A stretch of 33,271 nucleotides of DNA. It comes from Actinomadura rubrisoli. GTDB taxonomy: Bacteria; Actinomycetota; Actinomycetes; Streptosporangiales; Streptosporangiaceae. The stretch's first letter is position 1. Each line of letters starts with the position of its first letter. The notes beneath the pieces are model-generated. The model saw nothing but the letters and a program-made list of their open reading frames with translations, made no database searches and was not told where the DNA came from. The stretch covers positions 1-33,271 of the forward strand of contig NZ_SMKU01000065.1 in NCBI RefSeq assembly GCF_004349215.1. Reading direction: 5' to 3'. Shown piece after piece: positions 16,326-23,779 of this stretch. Made by a program: the position numbers and the translations under genes.

Positions 16326-16678
16326 GCCGCACCGGTCTCCCAGAACCGCTCGGCGGTCTCCTCGTCGAAGTAGATCCAGATCATCGTGGTCATCGAGGCG
16401 CGCTTGAGTTCCTCCCAGTCGACGCCGTCGTCGAGCATCTGCTGGTAGGCGTCACCGAGCACCGACTCGTAGGTGCTGAGCTCCTGAGCGTCGTCGAGGA
16501 GGTCCTCGTCCAGGTCCATCGGCTGCCCGGATTGGCCGGCCTTGATGCCTGCGTCCATGAGCCGCTGGATCAGCAGGCCGGTCTCGGCGTCCACACCGTT
16601 GATCCGGTAGGTGATACCGCCGATCGGCAGGTCGATGTGCGCGCCCTCGGAGAACTCGCGGAGATCCTTGAACGTCAC
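16133..16678 (-). CDS. Tail assembly chaperone (gpG-like)
   Basis: 181 aa, GTG start 1 nt after the tail tube stop. It coats the tape measure during tail assembly and is absent from the virion. Residues 1-130 are acidic and helical (ETGLLIQRLMDAGIKAG, LDEDLLDDAQELSTYESVL). From about 120 the composition changes to Gly/Ala then Arg/Ser/Thr (RKTRSRASTSGTRASRSTT), which is typical of the 0 frame read past a slip site. Position between the tail tube and tape measure genes is diagnostic. Confidence 0.85.
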   Translation of the reverse strand: MTFKDLREFSEGAHIDLPIGGITYRINGVDAETGLLIQRLMDAGIKAGQSGQPMDLDEDLLDDAQELSTYESVLGDAYQQMLDDGVDWEELKRASMTTMIWIYFDEETAERFWETGAAGEAVAPATGQPPAGANRNTRRASSAAVRKTRSRASTSGTRASRSTTRTKAPGSRGKTSGSSGA

Positions 16679-16679
16679 C

Positions 16680-17402
16680 TCAGACCGCCGGGTTCGCGAT
16701 CGTGGTGCGCTGCCCCTGGCCCGACAGCTTGGCCGTGACGGTGTCCAGGTCCTTGGTCTCGCCGCCCTCGGGCTCCCAGCTCACCGACGCGAACCCGATG
16801 TACGCCTCGGGGCCGCCGTCGCGGTCGTACCAGCGGACCTGCACCGTCCCCGCACTGCCGAACTGGTCGCTGGCCAGCCGGATCTTCTCCTGGCCGGGGT
16901 CGTAGTTGCCGGAGGTGACGCCCACCTTGCGCAGCAGCTTGGCCTCCAGCGTCCACTTCAGCGCGGTCTTGGTCTCCGACTCCCACCCGTCGCTGTCGTA
17001 GTCGCTGTCGTCCTCCATGTTCGGCTCGACCTGCGGCTTCAGCTCACCCATCGCCCGGACCTGCGTCCACACCGGCACGCCGACCGTGCCGGTGTTGACG
17101 TCCAGGCGCCACTTGCGGGCCAGCGTCGACACCAGCGTCTCGTCGCCGGTCAGCGCCTCATAGGTGAAGATCCCCGTCCCGGTGACCGCACCCGGGTTGA
17201 GGACGACGTTGACGGCGCCCGCCGCGTGCGCGGGCGTCACCACCCGCATCAGCGTCGGCGACAGCGCCACGAACGACGTCGCGGTGGTACCGCCGACGGT
17301 CACGCCGGTGACGGTGGTCAGGTCGGTTCCCGAGATCAGATGCGTCGTGCCGCCCGTGATGGGCCCGGCCGGCGGCGTGATGCCGTTGATCGCGATGGCC
17401 AT
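16680..17402 (-). CDS. Major tail (tube) protein with N-terminal Ig-like domain
   Basis: 240 aa from the ATG at 17402, with CAGGAGA upstream. The first 80 residues form an IPT/TIG-type Ig-like domain (ITPPAGPITGGTTHLISGTD, VTGVTVGGTTATSF, VVTPAHAAGAVNVVL). The C-terminal part (about 85-240) is the tail-tube domain (KWRLDVNTG, MGELKPQVEPNMEDDSDYDS, KTALKWTLEAKLLRK). It polymerises into the tail tube. Position before the chaperone gene supports this. Ig-like decorations are more familiar at the C-terminus, so the N-terminal placement is worth noting. Confidence 0.88.
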   Translation of the reverse strand: MAIAINGITPPAGPITGGTTHLISGTDLTTVTGVTVGGTTATSFVALSPTLMRVVTPAHAAGAVNVVLNPGAVTGTGIFTYEALTGDETLVSTLARKWRLDVNTGTVGVPVWTQVRAMGELKPQVEPNMEDDSDYDSDGWESETKTALKWTLEAKLLRKVGVTSGNYDPGQEKIRLASDQFGSAGTVQVRWYDRDGGPEAYIGFASVSWEPEGGETKDLDTVTAKLSGQGQRTTIANPAV

Positions 17403-17416
17403 GGTGTTTCTCCTGT

Positions 17417-17875
17417 TCAGTCGGGCCGGTACACGTTCGGCCGGGACGCGAGGACGTAGTAGTTGCAGGACCGCTCGTAGCGGCCATGGCCGTCGACGCC
17501 GAGCCGGGCGGTCGACCGGCGGTAGATCAGCGAGGTGTGCACCGCCGACGGGCCGGATCCGAGGGTGAGCATCCGGGCGCCGTGCAGCACCTCCCACGCC
17601 GCGTCCGCGACGTCGTCCACATCGCTGGGGTCACGGGTGCCGCGCGACTGCAGCTGCACCGCCACCGTCACATCCGCCAGGCCCGCGTCCTCGGTGTCGA
17701 CCTCGACGTAGGCGTCCAGGCTGTAGGCCCGGTCCGGGGTGTTGGGCAGCGACCGCAGTGCCACCGGCGGATGCGGCGGCGAGGCGGGGAACGCGCCGGT
17801 CGGATACCAGGACGCGATGTTGTGCGCGGCGAGGTGCTCGGCGAGCCCGGTCAGCAGATCCTCGGTCCAGGCCAT
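17417..17875 (-). CDS. Tail terminator-like protein
   Basis: 152 aa. It starts MAWTEDLLTGLAEHLAAHNI and contains IASWYPTGAFPASPPHPPVAL and SLDAYVEVDTEDAGLADVTV. This pattern and its place just before the tail tube gene fit the minor capsid/tail terminator proteins of actinophages, which cap the tail at its head end. Its ATG overlaps the previous stop by one base (TGATG). Confidence 0.75.
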   Translation of the reverse strand: MAWTEDLLTGLAEHLAAHNIASWYPTGAFPASPPHPPVALRSLPNTPDRAYSLDAYVEVDTEDAGLADVTVAVQLQSRGTRDPSDVDDVADAAWEVLHGARMLTLGSGPSAVHTSLIYRRSTARLGVDGHGRYERSCNYYVLASRPNVYRPD

Positions 17876-18222
17876 CAGCGGCGCAGGAAGTTGCGGACGG
17901 TCCGCGACATCACCCGCAGCATGGCGGGCCGCTGCGTCAGCATCGGGATCTCCAGATACTTGCGGCTGCGTCCGGGGTCGTGCTTGTAGTAGGGGTCCTC
18001 GTGCTGGCGGACGGCGTTGGGGTCGGAGTAGGACACCGCCGCTTTCCCCGCGGCGTCGGTGGTGACCTGCCCCGACTCCCGTAGCCGCCCTTTCTCCAGC
18101 GGGACCCGCCGGTTGGCCTCCTCCAGCAGCAGCTCGGCCGCGGCCTTGCTGCCCAGGCCGGCGCCCCGACGCACCTGGGCGGCTACCCGCTCGCCGTCCC
18201 AGTCCAGGCGGAACCGTGTCAT
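17875..18222 (-). CDS. HK97 gp10-like tail completion protein
   Basis: 115 aa. The segment LLLEEANRRVPLEKGRLRES followed by AVRQHEDPYYKHDPGRSRKY is typical of gp10-like proteins that join tail and head. It is basic and soluble. It overlaps the preceding gene by ATGA and the following one by one base. Confidence 0.8.
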   Translation of the reverse strand: MTRFRLDWDGERVAAQVRRGAGLGSKAAAELLLEEANRRVPLEKGRLRESGQVTTDAAGKAAVSYSDPNAVRQHEDPYYKHDPGRSRKYLEIPMLTQRPAMLRVMSRTVRNFLRR

Positions 18223-18533
18223 TGCACCCTCACTCTCAGATGCCGCAGCCGCGCCGGTACCGCGTGCCGGTGCACCTCCATCGCCGTGCCGGCCGCACCC
18301 GAGGGCAGCGTCACCCGTGAACGGGCCGGGCAGTCCGTGTTGAACGGCAGGTACACGGTGGTGGCCGGGTCGACCTCGTGACGGTCCGCCGACCCGTCGC
18401 GGCCGCGCTGGTAGGTGTCGGCCTCCTGGACGCGGCAGCGCACCATGACCGGCGGACCGTACAGCGCGCCGTGGGCGCCCTCGCCGGTGAACGGCTCCAC
18501 CTGGCAGGACTGGGTGAACATCCAGCCGATCAC
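18219..18533 (-). CDS. Head-tail stopper-like protein
   Basis: 104 aa, small beta-rich protein (YLPFNTDCPARSRVTL, MEVHRHAVPARLRHLRVRVQ). It lies between the adaptor and the gp10-like gene, the usual place of the head-closure (stopper) protein. Called mainly from position; overlaps both neighbours by 4 nt. Confidence 0.65.
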   Translation of the reverse strand: MIGWMFTQSCQVEPFTGEGAHGALYGPPVMVRCRVQEADTYQRGRDGSADRHEVDPATTVYLPFNTDCPARSRVTLPSGAAGTAMEVHRHAVPARLRHLRVRVQ

Positions 18534-19132
18534 CGGGTGCCGACCATCGCCGCGCCCGTCCCGCCGAACCTGCTACGCAGCCGGTCGCGGGTGCGGTCGG
18601 CCAGCTCCATCTCGGTGGCGCCGGACGCCTTGTCGTAGGTGACGGCGTAGTCGCCGAGCCGCTCGGACACGATCCGGTCGACCGCCAGCCCCGACCCGTC
18701 GTCCTCGGCCGCAGCGGCCACCAGCGCCGACGCGGTCAGCCGGCACACCAGATCCACCACGTCGGCGGGGACCTCGGCCAGCCCGTGGGTGTAGGTGACC
18801 ACCGCCGGGACCGGCAGTGGCCCGCACACCCGCCACCCGCACACCCGGAACAGCGCGCCGTCCACCAGCGCCCAATCGGTCCCCTGCACCAAGGCGCCGC
18901 CGTCCAGGGTCACGGTCGCGACCGAGATGACCGGCGGCCCCGGCAGCCGCAGCCACTGGCCGTCGTCGCCGAACAGGCTGACGGTCGAGGTGACCCGGGA
19001 GATCGGGACCCCGGCCGCGTCCCGCACCGACGCGCTGGCGACGCCCAGGTAGGTTTCGGCGAGGTCCTGGTCGTCCCAGGCGATGGTCCGGGCGTCCAGG
19101 TCATCGGTGGTGGCCAGCGGCGCCAGCGTCAT
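18530..19132 (-). CDS. Head-tail adaptor (gp6/gp15-like)
   Basis: 200 aa. The start (LATTDDLDARTIAWDDQD, AETYLGVASASVRDAAG) and the end (LGDYAVTYDKASGATEME, LADRTRDRLRSRFGG) match connector adaptor proteins that bind beneath the portal. A beta hairpin region in the middle carries VTLDGGALVQGTDWALVDG. It starts 1 nt from the acidic protein gene. Confidence 0.8.
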   Translation of the reverse strand: MTLAPLATTDDLDARTIAWDDQDLAETYLGVASASVRDAAGVPISRVTSTVSLFGDDGQWLRLPGPPVISVATVTLDGGALVQGTDWALVDGALFRVCGWRVCGPLPVPAVVTYTHGLAEVPADVVDLVCRLTASALVAAAAEDDGSGLAVDRIVSERLGDYAVTYDKASGATEMELADRTRDRLRSRFGGTGAAMVGTR

Positions 19133-19133
19133 C

Positions 19134-19523
19134 TCAGCCGCCGTACAGCTCGACGAGGTCCGCCTTGGTCATCGCCTCGGCGTCGGCCTCAGACAGCCGC
19201 TTGGACTCCTGCGGGCAGTTCACCGCGTAGGCGACCCACTCGGCCTTGGACGCCCGCACGGACGGCGGCTTGGTGGCGGACTCCTCGGCGGGCTCGTCAC
19301 GCTTCTCGTCGTCATCCTCACCTTCGCCGTCGCCGTTGCTGGCGAGTGGCTCGGCGCCCTCCTCGACGATGCCGAAGACCTCGGGCACCTCGCGGAGCGC
19401 GGCGGCGAGGTCCTCGTCGTCGACCTCGGCCCGGTGGTCGACGAAGTCCACCAGTCCGAGCCGAGTACGGATCTGCACCGGCGACCAGGGGAACCGCTCG
19501 GCGGGGATCGTGAAGGCCGCCAT
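19134..19523 (-). CDS. Acidic capsid-region protein
   Basis: 129 aa. An N-terminal segment (FTIPAERFPWSPVQIRTRLG) is followed by a very acidic stretch (about 70-85, GDGEGEDDDEKRDEP) and a C-terminal small helical motif (SKAEWVAYAVNCPQESKRLS and MTKADLVELYG) resembling HeH/SAP-type folds. Proteins of this type commonly follow the capsid gene in actinophages; their role is unclear. The ATG overlaps the capsid stop. Confidence 0.7.
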   Translation of the reverse strand: MAAFTIPAERFPWSPVQIRTRLGLVDFVDHRAEVDDEDLAAALREVPEVFGIVEEGAEPLASNGDGEGEDDDEKRDEPAEESATKPPSVRASKAEWVAYAVNCPQESKRLSEADAEAMTKADLVELYGG

Positions 19524-20755
19524 CAGACGAGCGGGTTGTCGTCGAAGGTGACGCCGGTGAGCTTGCCGTGCGCCTTCTCGTTGCCGTACTTCAGGCCGAC
19601 CTCGCCGTAGATCTGGAACTTCTCAGCGGCGCCGGCCTTGCCCAGCGGCTCGGTGAACAGGAACCCCTTGCCCGGGATGGGCAGGAACACCGGCGCGCAC
19701 TCCTCCAGGGACACCACGCTCAGCACGCTGGAGGGCATCCAGCGGTTGAGCATGATGTTCAGGCGACCGAAGTCGGTCTCGATCGTCATGACGTGGACGC
19801 CACCGACGTCGCGGGAGGACTCCTGGAACCCCTTGTCGGTGATGAAGATCTTCGTCAGGGCCCGCTTGAGCGACCCGTTCACCATGACGGTGGCGGTGTC
19901 GGACATCTGGATTCCGCCGTTCTCCCAGACCGTCTGGAGCAGGTCCAGGACCGCCGCCTCGGTGAGGGCGACGTTCTTGGTGACCACGGCACCGCCGTCG
20001 GCGGCGAACGCGATCACGGTGCCGCCCGGCTTGATCGCCAGCTTGAAGGTGTTGGTGGCCTGGTCGCGGACGTAGTAGGTCTGGTTCTCCTTGACCACAC
20101 CGACCGCGCCGCCGGTCAGCGTGGACAGGGAGACGGCCTGCCCGTTGGCCATGCCGTGCGCGGCGATGGTGAACGTCTCGTCGTCGGCCTCGATCACCGC
20201 GGTGCCGACCGCGGCGCCGCCTCCGGCGGTGACGTTGGTGGCGGTGGCCTCCAGGATGCCGCGGGTGCGGCGCGCGGTGGCGTTGGTGGAGGGGTTGTTG
20301 AAAGCGCCGACGATGAAGGACCGCTCGATGTCGCGGGCGATCTGCTCCAGATGCCGCTGGGTCTGCCAGTCCAGCTCGCCGGTGACCGGGTTGGTCCCGG
20401 AGATCCCGACCGAGCCGGGGTGGCTGGAGCCGGTGGAGTTGAACTGGCCGGTCGCCGCCAGCTTGGTGTAGGTGACCTCCAGGGACTCCTGGTGGATCTC
20501 CACCACATTGTTGACGTTGAACCGGACCCGCGCCTCGGCGGTCGGGGCGTTGCCGCCTTCCAGCCGCTGCCGGCCCTCGTCGGCGTCGCGCAGGTCGTAG
20601 CCCTGCCACTGGAACAGCGTCGACTCGGCCTGCTCGCCGCCGGTCAGCCCGCCGATCGAGGACAGGAAGGGGGTGTCGGTCGGGGACGCGGCGAACAGCT
20701 CGCCGACGTAGTTCGGCAGGTTGAACGTGGTGCCCTGCCCGGTGATGCCCGCCAT
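19523..20755 (-). CDS. Major capsid protein (HK97-fold) with inserted domain
   Basis: 410 aa, ATG with a strong AAGGAGAGG site. It forms the icosahedral shell. The start (NLPNYVGELFAASPTDTPFL) and segments such as HLEQIARDIERSFIVGAFNN, VMVNGSLKRALTKIF and LEECAPVFLPIPGKGF are typical of the DUF5309/SU10-like capsid group. Residues about 171-263 look like an inserted beta domain (FTIAAHGMANGQAVSLSTL, TYYVRDQATNTFKLA) between GILEA and LTEAAVLDLLQ. It lies 54 bp after the scaffold gene. Confidence 0.9.
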   Translation of the reverse strand: MAGITGQGTTFNLPNYVGELFAASPTDTPFLSSIGGLTGGEQAESTLFQWQGYDLRDADEGRQRLEGGNAPTAEARVRFNVNNVVEIHQESLEVTYTKLAATGQFNSTGSSHPGSVGISGTNPVTGELDWQTQRHLEQIARDIERSFIVGAFNNPSTNATARRTRGILEATATNVTAGGGAAVGTAVIEADDETFTIAAHGMANGQAVSLSTLTGGAVGVVKENQTYYVRDQATNTFKLAIKPGGTVIAFAADGGAVVTKNVALTEAAVLDLLQTVWENGGIQMSDTATVMVNGSLKRALTKIFITDKGFQESSRDVGGVHVMTIETDFGRLNIMLNRWMPSSVLSVVSLEECAPVFLPIPGKGFLFTEPLGKAGAAEKFQIYGEVGLKYGNEKAHGKLTGVTFDDNPLV

Positions 20756-20809
20756 GGGCCTCTCCTTCGTCTTGAGTGACAGGCAGGGCCGTGCGGCCTG
20801 CCGTGATCG

Positions 20810-21544
20810 TTAACTGCTTGCGGGTTGGGTGAGCTTGGCCGACTTCAGGCGGCGCGCCTCGGCCCAGTTCCCGGCCTTCTCCGCCGTCGCGATCTGCTCG
20901 TCGAGCGTCGGCGGCTTGGTCTTCTTGCGGGCGCCCTGGTCGGCGTCGCCCTGGAATCTGGGCTTGCCGCCTGCGGCCAGGTACGGCTTGCTCTTGAGTA
21001 GTCCGGAGATCGCGTCGGCGATCTCGCCCTCGTCGACCTCGCCGTCCTCACCCACCTCGAATTGGTCGAGGTCGAGCAGGCGCAGCGCGTCGGTCGGATC
21101 GGCGAGCTTGCCGGCCGCCGCCGCCTTCACCTCGCTGCGCAGGATCCGCGCGTTGGCCCGCTGGATCGCTGCCTTCTCCGCCTCGGCCGCCGCGGCTGCC
21201 GCCTTGTCGTCCCCGTTGCGGAGACGCTCCAGCTCGGCCTCGGCCTCCCGCCGCTTGCGGGCCTCCTCCTTGCGCTTCTCCTTCTCGGCGGCCAGGGCCT
21301 TTTCGCCCTTAGGACCGAGGAGCTTGTCCTCGTCGGCCTTGTCGGCGCCCTCCGACTGGCCGGATTCGCTGGCTTGGCCATCCTCGGCGTTGCCGTCGTC
21401 GCCGTCGCCGTCAGTGCCGTCGCCCCCGGCCCTGCTGCCCTCGTCCGCCCCGCCGGCGACGGGCCAGACGATGCGGCCGGAGTCCAGCACGGCCAGTGCG
21501 GTCACGCCGGTGAACGGGTGAATGGGCAGGTCGGTGTCGAGCAT
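20810..21544 (-). CDS. Scaffold protein
   Basis: 244 aa from the ATG at 21544 (GGGAGA upstream). A short N-terminal segment (HPFTGVTALAVLDSGRIVWP) and an acidic Gly/Asp-rich stretch precede a long charged helix (about 85-165; AEKEKRKEEARKRREAEAEL). The C-terminus ends in a helix (LDEQIATAEKAGNWAEARRL). This is the usual form of the capsid assembly scaffold, placed between the portal block and the capsid gene. A strong terminator lies 52 bp upstream of its start. Confidence 0.85.
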   Translation of the reverse strand: MLDTDLPIHPFTGVTALAVLDSGRIVWPVAGGADEGSRAGGDGTDGDGDDGNAEDGQASESGQSEGADKADEDKLLGPKGEKALAAEKEKRKEEARKRREAEAELERLRNGDDKAAAAAAEAEKAAIQRANARILRSEVKAAAAGKLADPTDALRLLDLDQFEVGEDGEVDEGEIADAISGLLKSKPYLAAGGKPRFQGDADQGARKKTKPPTLDEQIATAEKAGNWAEARRLKSAKLTQPASS

Positions 21545-21596
21545 GATTTCTCCCATTGCGGGGTTGTCGGCCGCGCGTTGCGCGGGGCCGGGCATG

Positions 21597-21621
21597 AAAA
21601 AACCCAGCACGGCGGCTGGGT
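21597..21621 (-). terminator. Intrinsic terminator inside the late operon
   Basis: On the - strand a 7-bp stem ACCCAGC/GCTGGGT with a 6-nt loop is followed at once by six T residues. It lies between the 76-aa gene (stop at 21642) and the scaffold gene (start 21544), splitting the packaging/portal genes from the capsid and tail genes. Confidence 0.85.
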
Positions 21622-21641
21622 CGTCACAGGGCAGGGGCAGG

Positions 21642-21872
21642 TCAGGTACGGCGGCGACGGCGTCCGGTGATTCCTGGCCGCAGGCCGCTCTCAGGGTCGA
21701 GGCCCATCAGTTCACGGGCCCGGCGCCAGTACTGGTCCTGCGCCGCCGCGGGGGCGTCCTCGACCTCGTCGACATCGTGCTGTTGAGACCACTCGGTGAA
21801 CCAGGCGGCCAGGGCGCGCTGCCGGGCGGCCTTGTCGTCAGAGACGCGCTCGGATGGACGACGCTCGGTCAT
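21642..21872 (-). CDS. Small hypothetical protein
   Basis: 76 aa from the ATG at 21872, which overlaps the MuF-type gene stop by 4 nt (ATGA). It is helical and charged (AARQRALAAWFTEWSQQHD, DQYWRRARELMGLDPESG) and ends in GRRRRRT. It is the last gene before the internal terminator. Function unknown; small proteins of this type are frequent in this spot in actinophages. Confidence 0.7.
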   Translation of the reverse strand: MTERRPSERVSDDKAARQRALAAWFTEWSQQHDVDEVEDAPAAAQDQYWRRARELMGLDPESGLRPGITGRRRRRT

Positions 21873-23776
21873 AGGTACCGGATCCCCCTCCACTGCGACC
21901 CCATCATCACATCCTTGCCGAGCCAGCGATCATCCTTACCCTGCCCCGGCAAACGACCGAGCTGGCTGATCTCCTGCGCGGTCGGGTAGTCCGGACTGTG
22001 GAAGTCCACCGATTCAGCGCGATTCATCAGCTCTTCCGCTGCTTCGACGAGATCCTCGACGCGTTCGTACTCGGCGTCGGAGACATCCTCGTCGTCTTCG
22101 TGCTCTTCCAGCCACTGCCGCAGCGGCTCCGCTCTCAACTCCAGCCGCTCCAGCATATCGCTGGCCTCGGAAACGTCAGCGAAGTCGAATCCCTGGGTGG
22201 CCCAGACGTACCCGCCCTTGTCGAGCCCGGCAACGATCTCGATCCGATCCACCCCGGACGCCCCGTACCAGCGTTCCATGCGCCGGTTGAACACCGGCGC
22301 GAAGCCGCGGCCCTGCACACTGGGATCCAGCTCCAGCCACGCATGGTCAACCCACAGGGTGCCATCGGCCTCGCGGTAGAACTCCCTGATCACCGAGCCA
22401 ACCAATCGGCCGTCCACGCGGATGCTGGCCTTGGCCCTGATCTCGTCGGCCTCGCTGTCCACCTCGTCGACGTGCACGGTGAACACCGTCCCATCCCGGG
22501 CGGTGTACTCCCCGCCGATCCGCTCGGCGATGGCGTCCTCGATCTCACCGCGGCGGGCCTCGGCGTCTTGGTCGTCCCGCGGGATCAGATCGTCCAGGCG
22601 GGGACGGTCGCCGTCGCCCCCCGGCAGCGCGGGGGGTGGCGGTGGCCCACCAGGCGGCTGCCCGCTGCCACCCGCTCCGCCCTGCGCCTGGCCGCCGCCG
22701 TCCTGCTGCTCAGCGGCCCTCTTGCGGCCGGTGCCCTGGTCGCCATCCGCGCGACCCTTGCGGGACGGCTTAGAGGCGACCGGCCCGGTCAGGTACCCGA
22801 ATCGGCGCAGCAGCCGGATCGCCTCATCGCGATCACCATCGGCGGCCCGGTAGATCTCTTCGGGCATGAGCCGGGCCACCTGAGACCGGTCGACCCGCTC
22901 GCCGCGCGGGCGGGCCTGGGAGCCCAGGCGTCGCCCAGCCAGGCCGCGCCTGGTGGTCCCCTCGGTGGTGGCCAGGAGCGGGCGTCCGCCCGGCCCCGCG
23001 GCGGCGCTGATGCCGCGCCGGGCGTTGACGACCTGGTTGATGTCGGCGCCATCCCGGATCGCCTGCGCGCCCGCCCGCCCGAAGGTGCGGTCCTGCTCCT
23101 CCCGGCTCATCCGGCCGAAGATGCGGGACGGACTGTTCTCGGGGCGGGCGTTGCGCCAGTCCTCGATCGAGAACACCGGACGGTGCACGCACTGGCAGCC
23201 AGGATGCCGCAGGAACCCCTCCGACCAGGAGTACATCCGGCCGGCCAGAACGATGCACCGCGAGCATGCCGACGGGTTCACCATCCGCTCGTAGCCGAGC
23301 ACCACCCGGTCGGCGGCCATCGCCACCCCCGCGCCGACCCGCCCGGCGTCAGCGACCTGCGTGGCCACGATCATCGCCATCCGCCGGATCAGCCGCTCGA
23401 ACGCCTCATCCGGCGGCATGCCGTTCTCGATGTTGCGCACTGCCACCGCGATCGGATAGCCCAGCAGCGAGTTCAGCGGCCGCCCGTCCGATGCGGTGCC
23501 GGCTAGAGCCCGGGAGGCGACCCGGCCCGCCAGCCGGGACTGCACGCCTGCGGCCTTGAGTACCTGCCCGACGTAGGAGGCGCCGTTGTCGGCCGACTCC
23601 TGCTGGGCCGCGATCACCACGGCCAGCACCTGCTCGTCCACTCCGCCCGTCCACGACGGACCGGGGGCGCTCCGTGACAGCAGGCTCAGCAGCCGCACCA
23701 CCGGCGCCAGCGCCCGCTGCACCAGCGTCTGCTGGCCCGCCCGATGACCCCGCACCACCTCCTCGGTGGTGGCCAC
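21869..23776 (-). CDS. MuF-type head protein fused to a GNAT-like acetyltransferase domain
   Basis: 635 aa. The N-terminal two-fifths form a phage head morphogenesis (MuF-like/minor capsid) domain, including the Cys/His pattern C-S-R-C (about 170), then HPGCQCVHRPV (about 195), typical of this family. A low-complexity Gly/Pro/Gln linker (about 365-400) leads to a C-terminal domain with GNAT-like features: LELDPSVQGRGFAP with the Q488-G-R-G491 acetyl-CoA loop pattern, RIEIVAGLDKGGYVWATQGF, preceded by a beta strand pair (IRVDGRLVGSVIREF). An acidic helical region and a final conserved tail (PTAQEISQLGRLPGQGKDD) follow. MuF proteins are placed inside the head and can carry C-terminal effector domains. 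Acetyltransferase activity is inferred, not shown. Confidence 0.8.
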   Translation of the reverse strand: MATTEEVVRGHRAGQQTLVQRALAPVVRLLSLLSRSAPGPSWTGGVDEQVLAVVIAAQQESADNGASYVGQVLKAAGVQSRLAGRVASRALAGTASDGRPLNSLLGYPIAVAVRNIENGMPPDEAFERLIRRMAMIVATQVADAGRVGAGVAMAADRVVLGYERMVNPSACSRCIVLAGRMYSWSEGFLRHPGCQCVHRPVFSIEDWRNARPENSPSRIFGRMSREEQDRTFGRAGAQAIRDGADINQVVNARRGISAAAGPGGRPLLATTEGTTRRGLAGRRLGSQARPRGERVDRSQVARLMPEEIYRAADGDRDEAIRLLRRFGYLTGPVASKPSRKGRADGDQGTGRKRAAEQQDGGGQAQGGAGGSGQPPGGPPPPPALPGGDGDRPRLDDLIPRDDQDAEARRGEIEDAIAERIGGEYTARDGTVFTVHVDEVDSEADEIRAKASIRVDGRLVGSVIREFYREADGTLWVDHAWLELDPSVQGRGFAPVFNRRMERWYGASGVDRIEIVAGLDKGGYVWATQGFDFADVSEASDMLERLELRAEPLRQWLEEHEDDEDVSDAEYERVEDLVEAAEELMNRAESVDFHSPDYPTAQEISQLGRLPGQGKDDRWLGKDVMMGSQWRGIRYL

Positions 23777-23779
23777 CGG

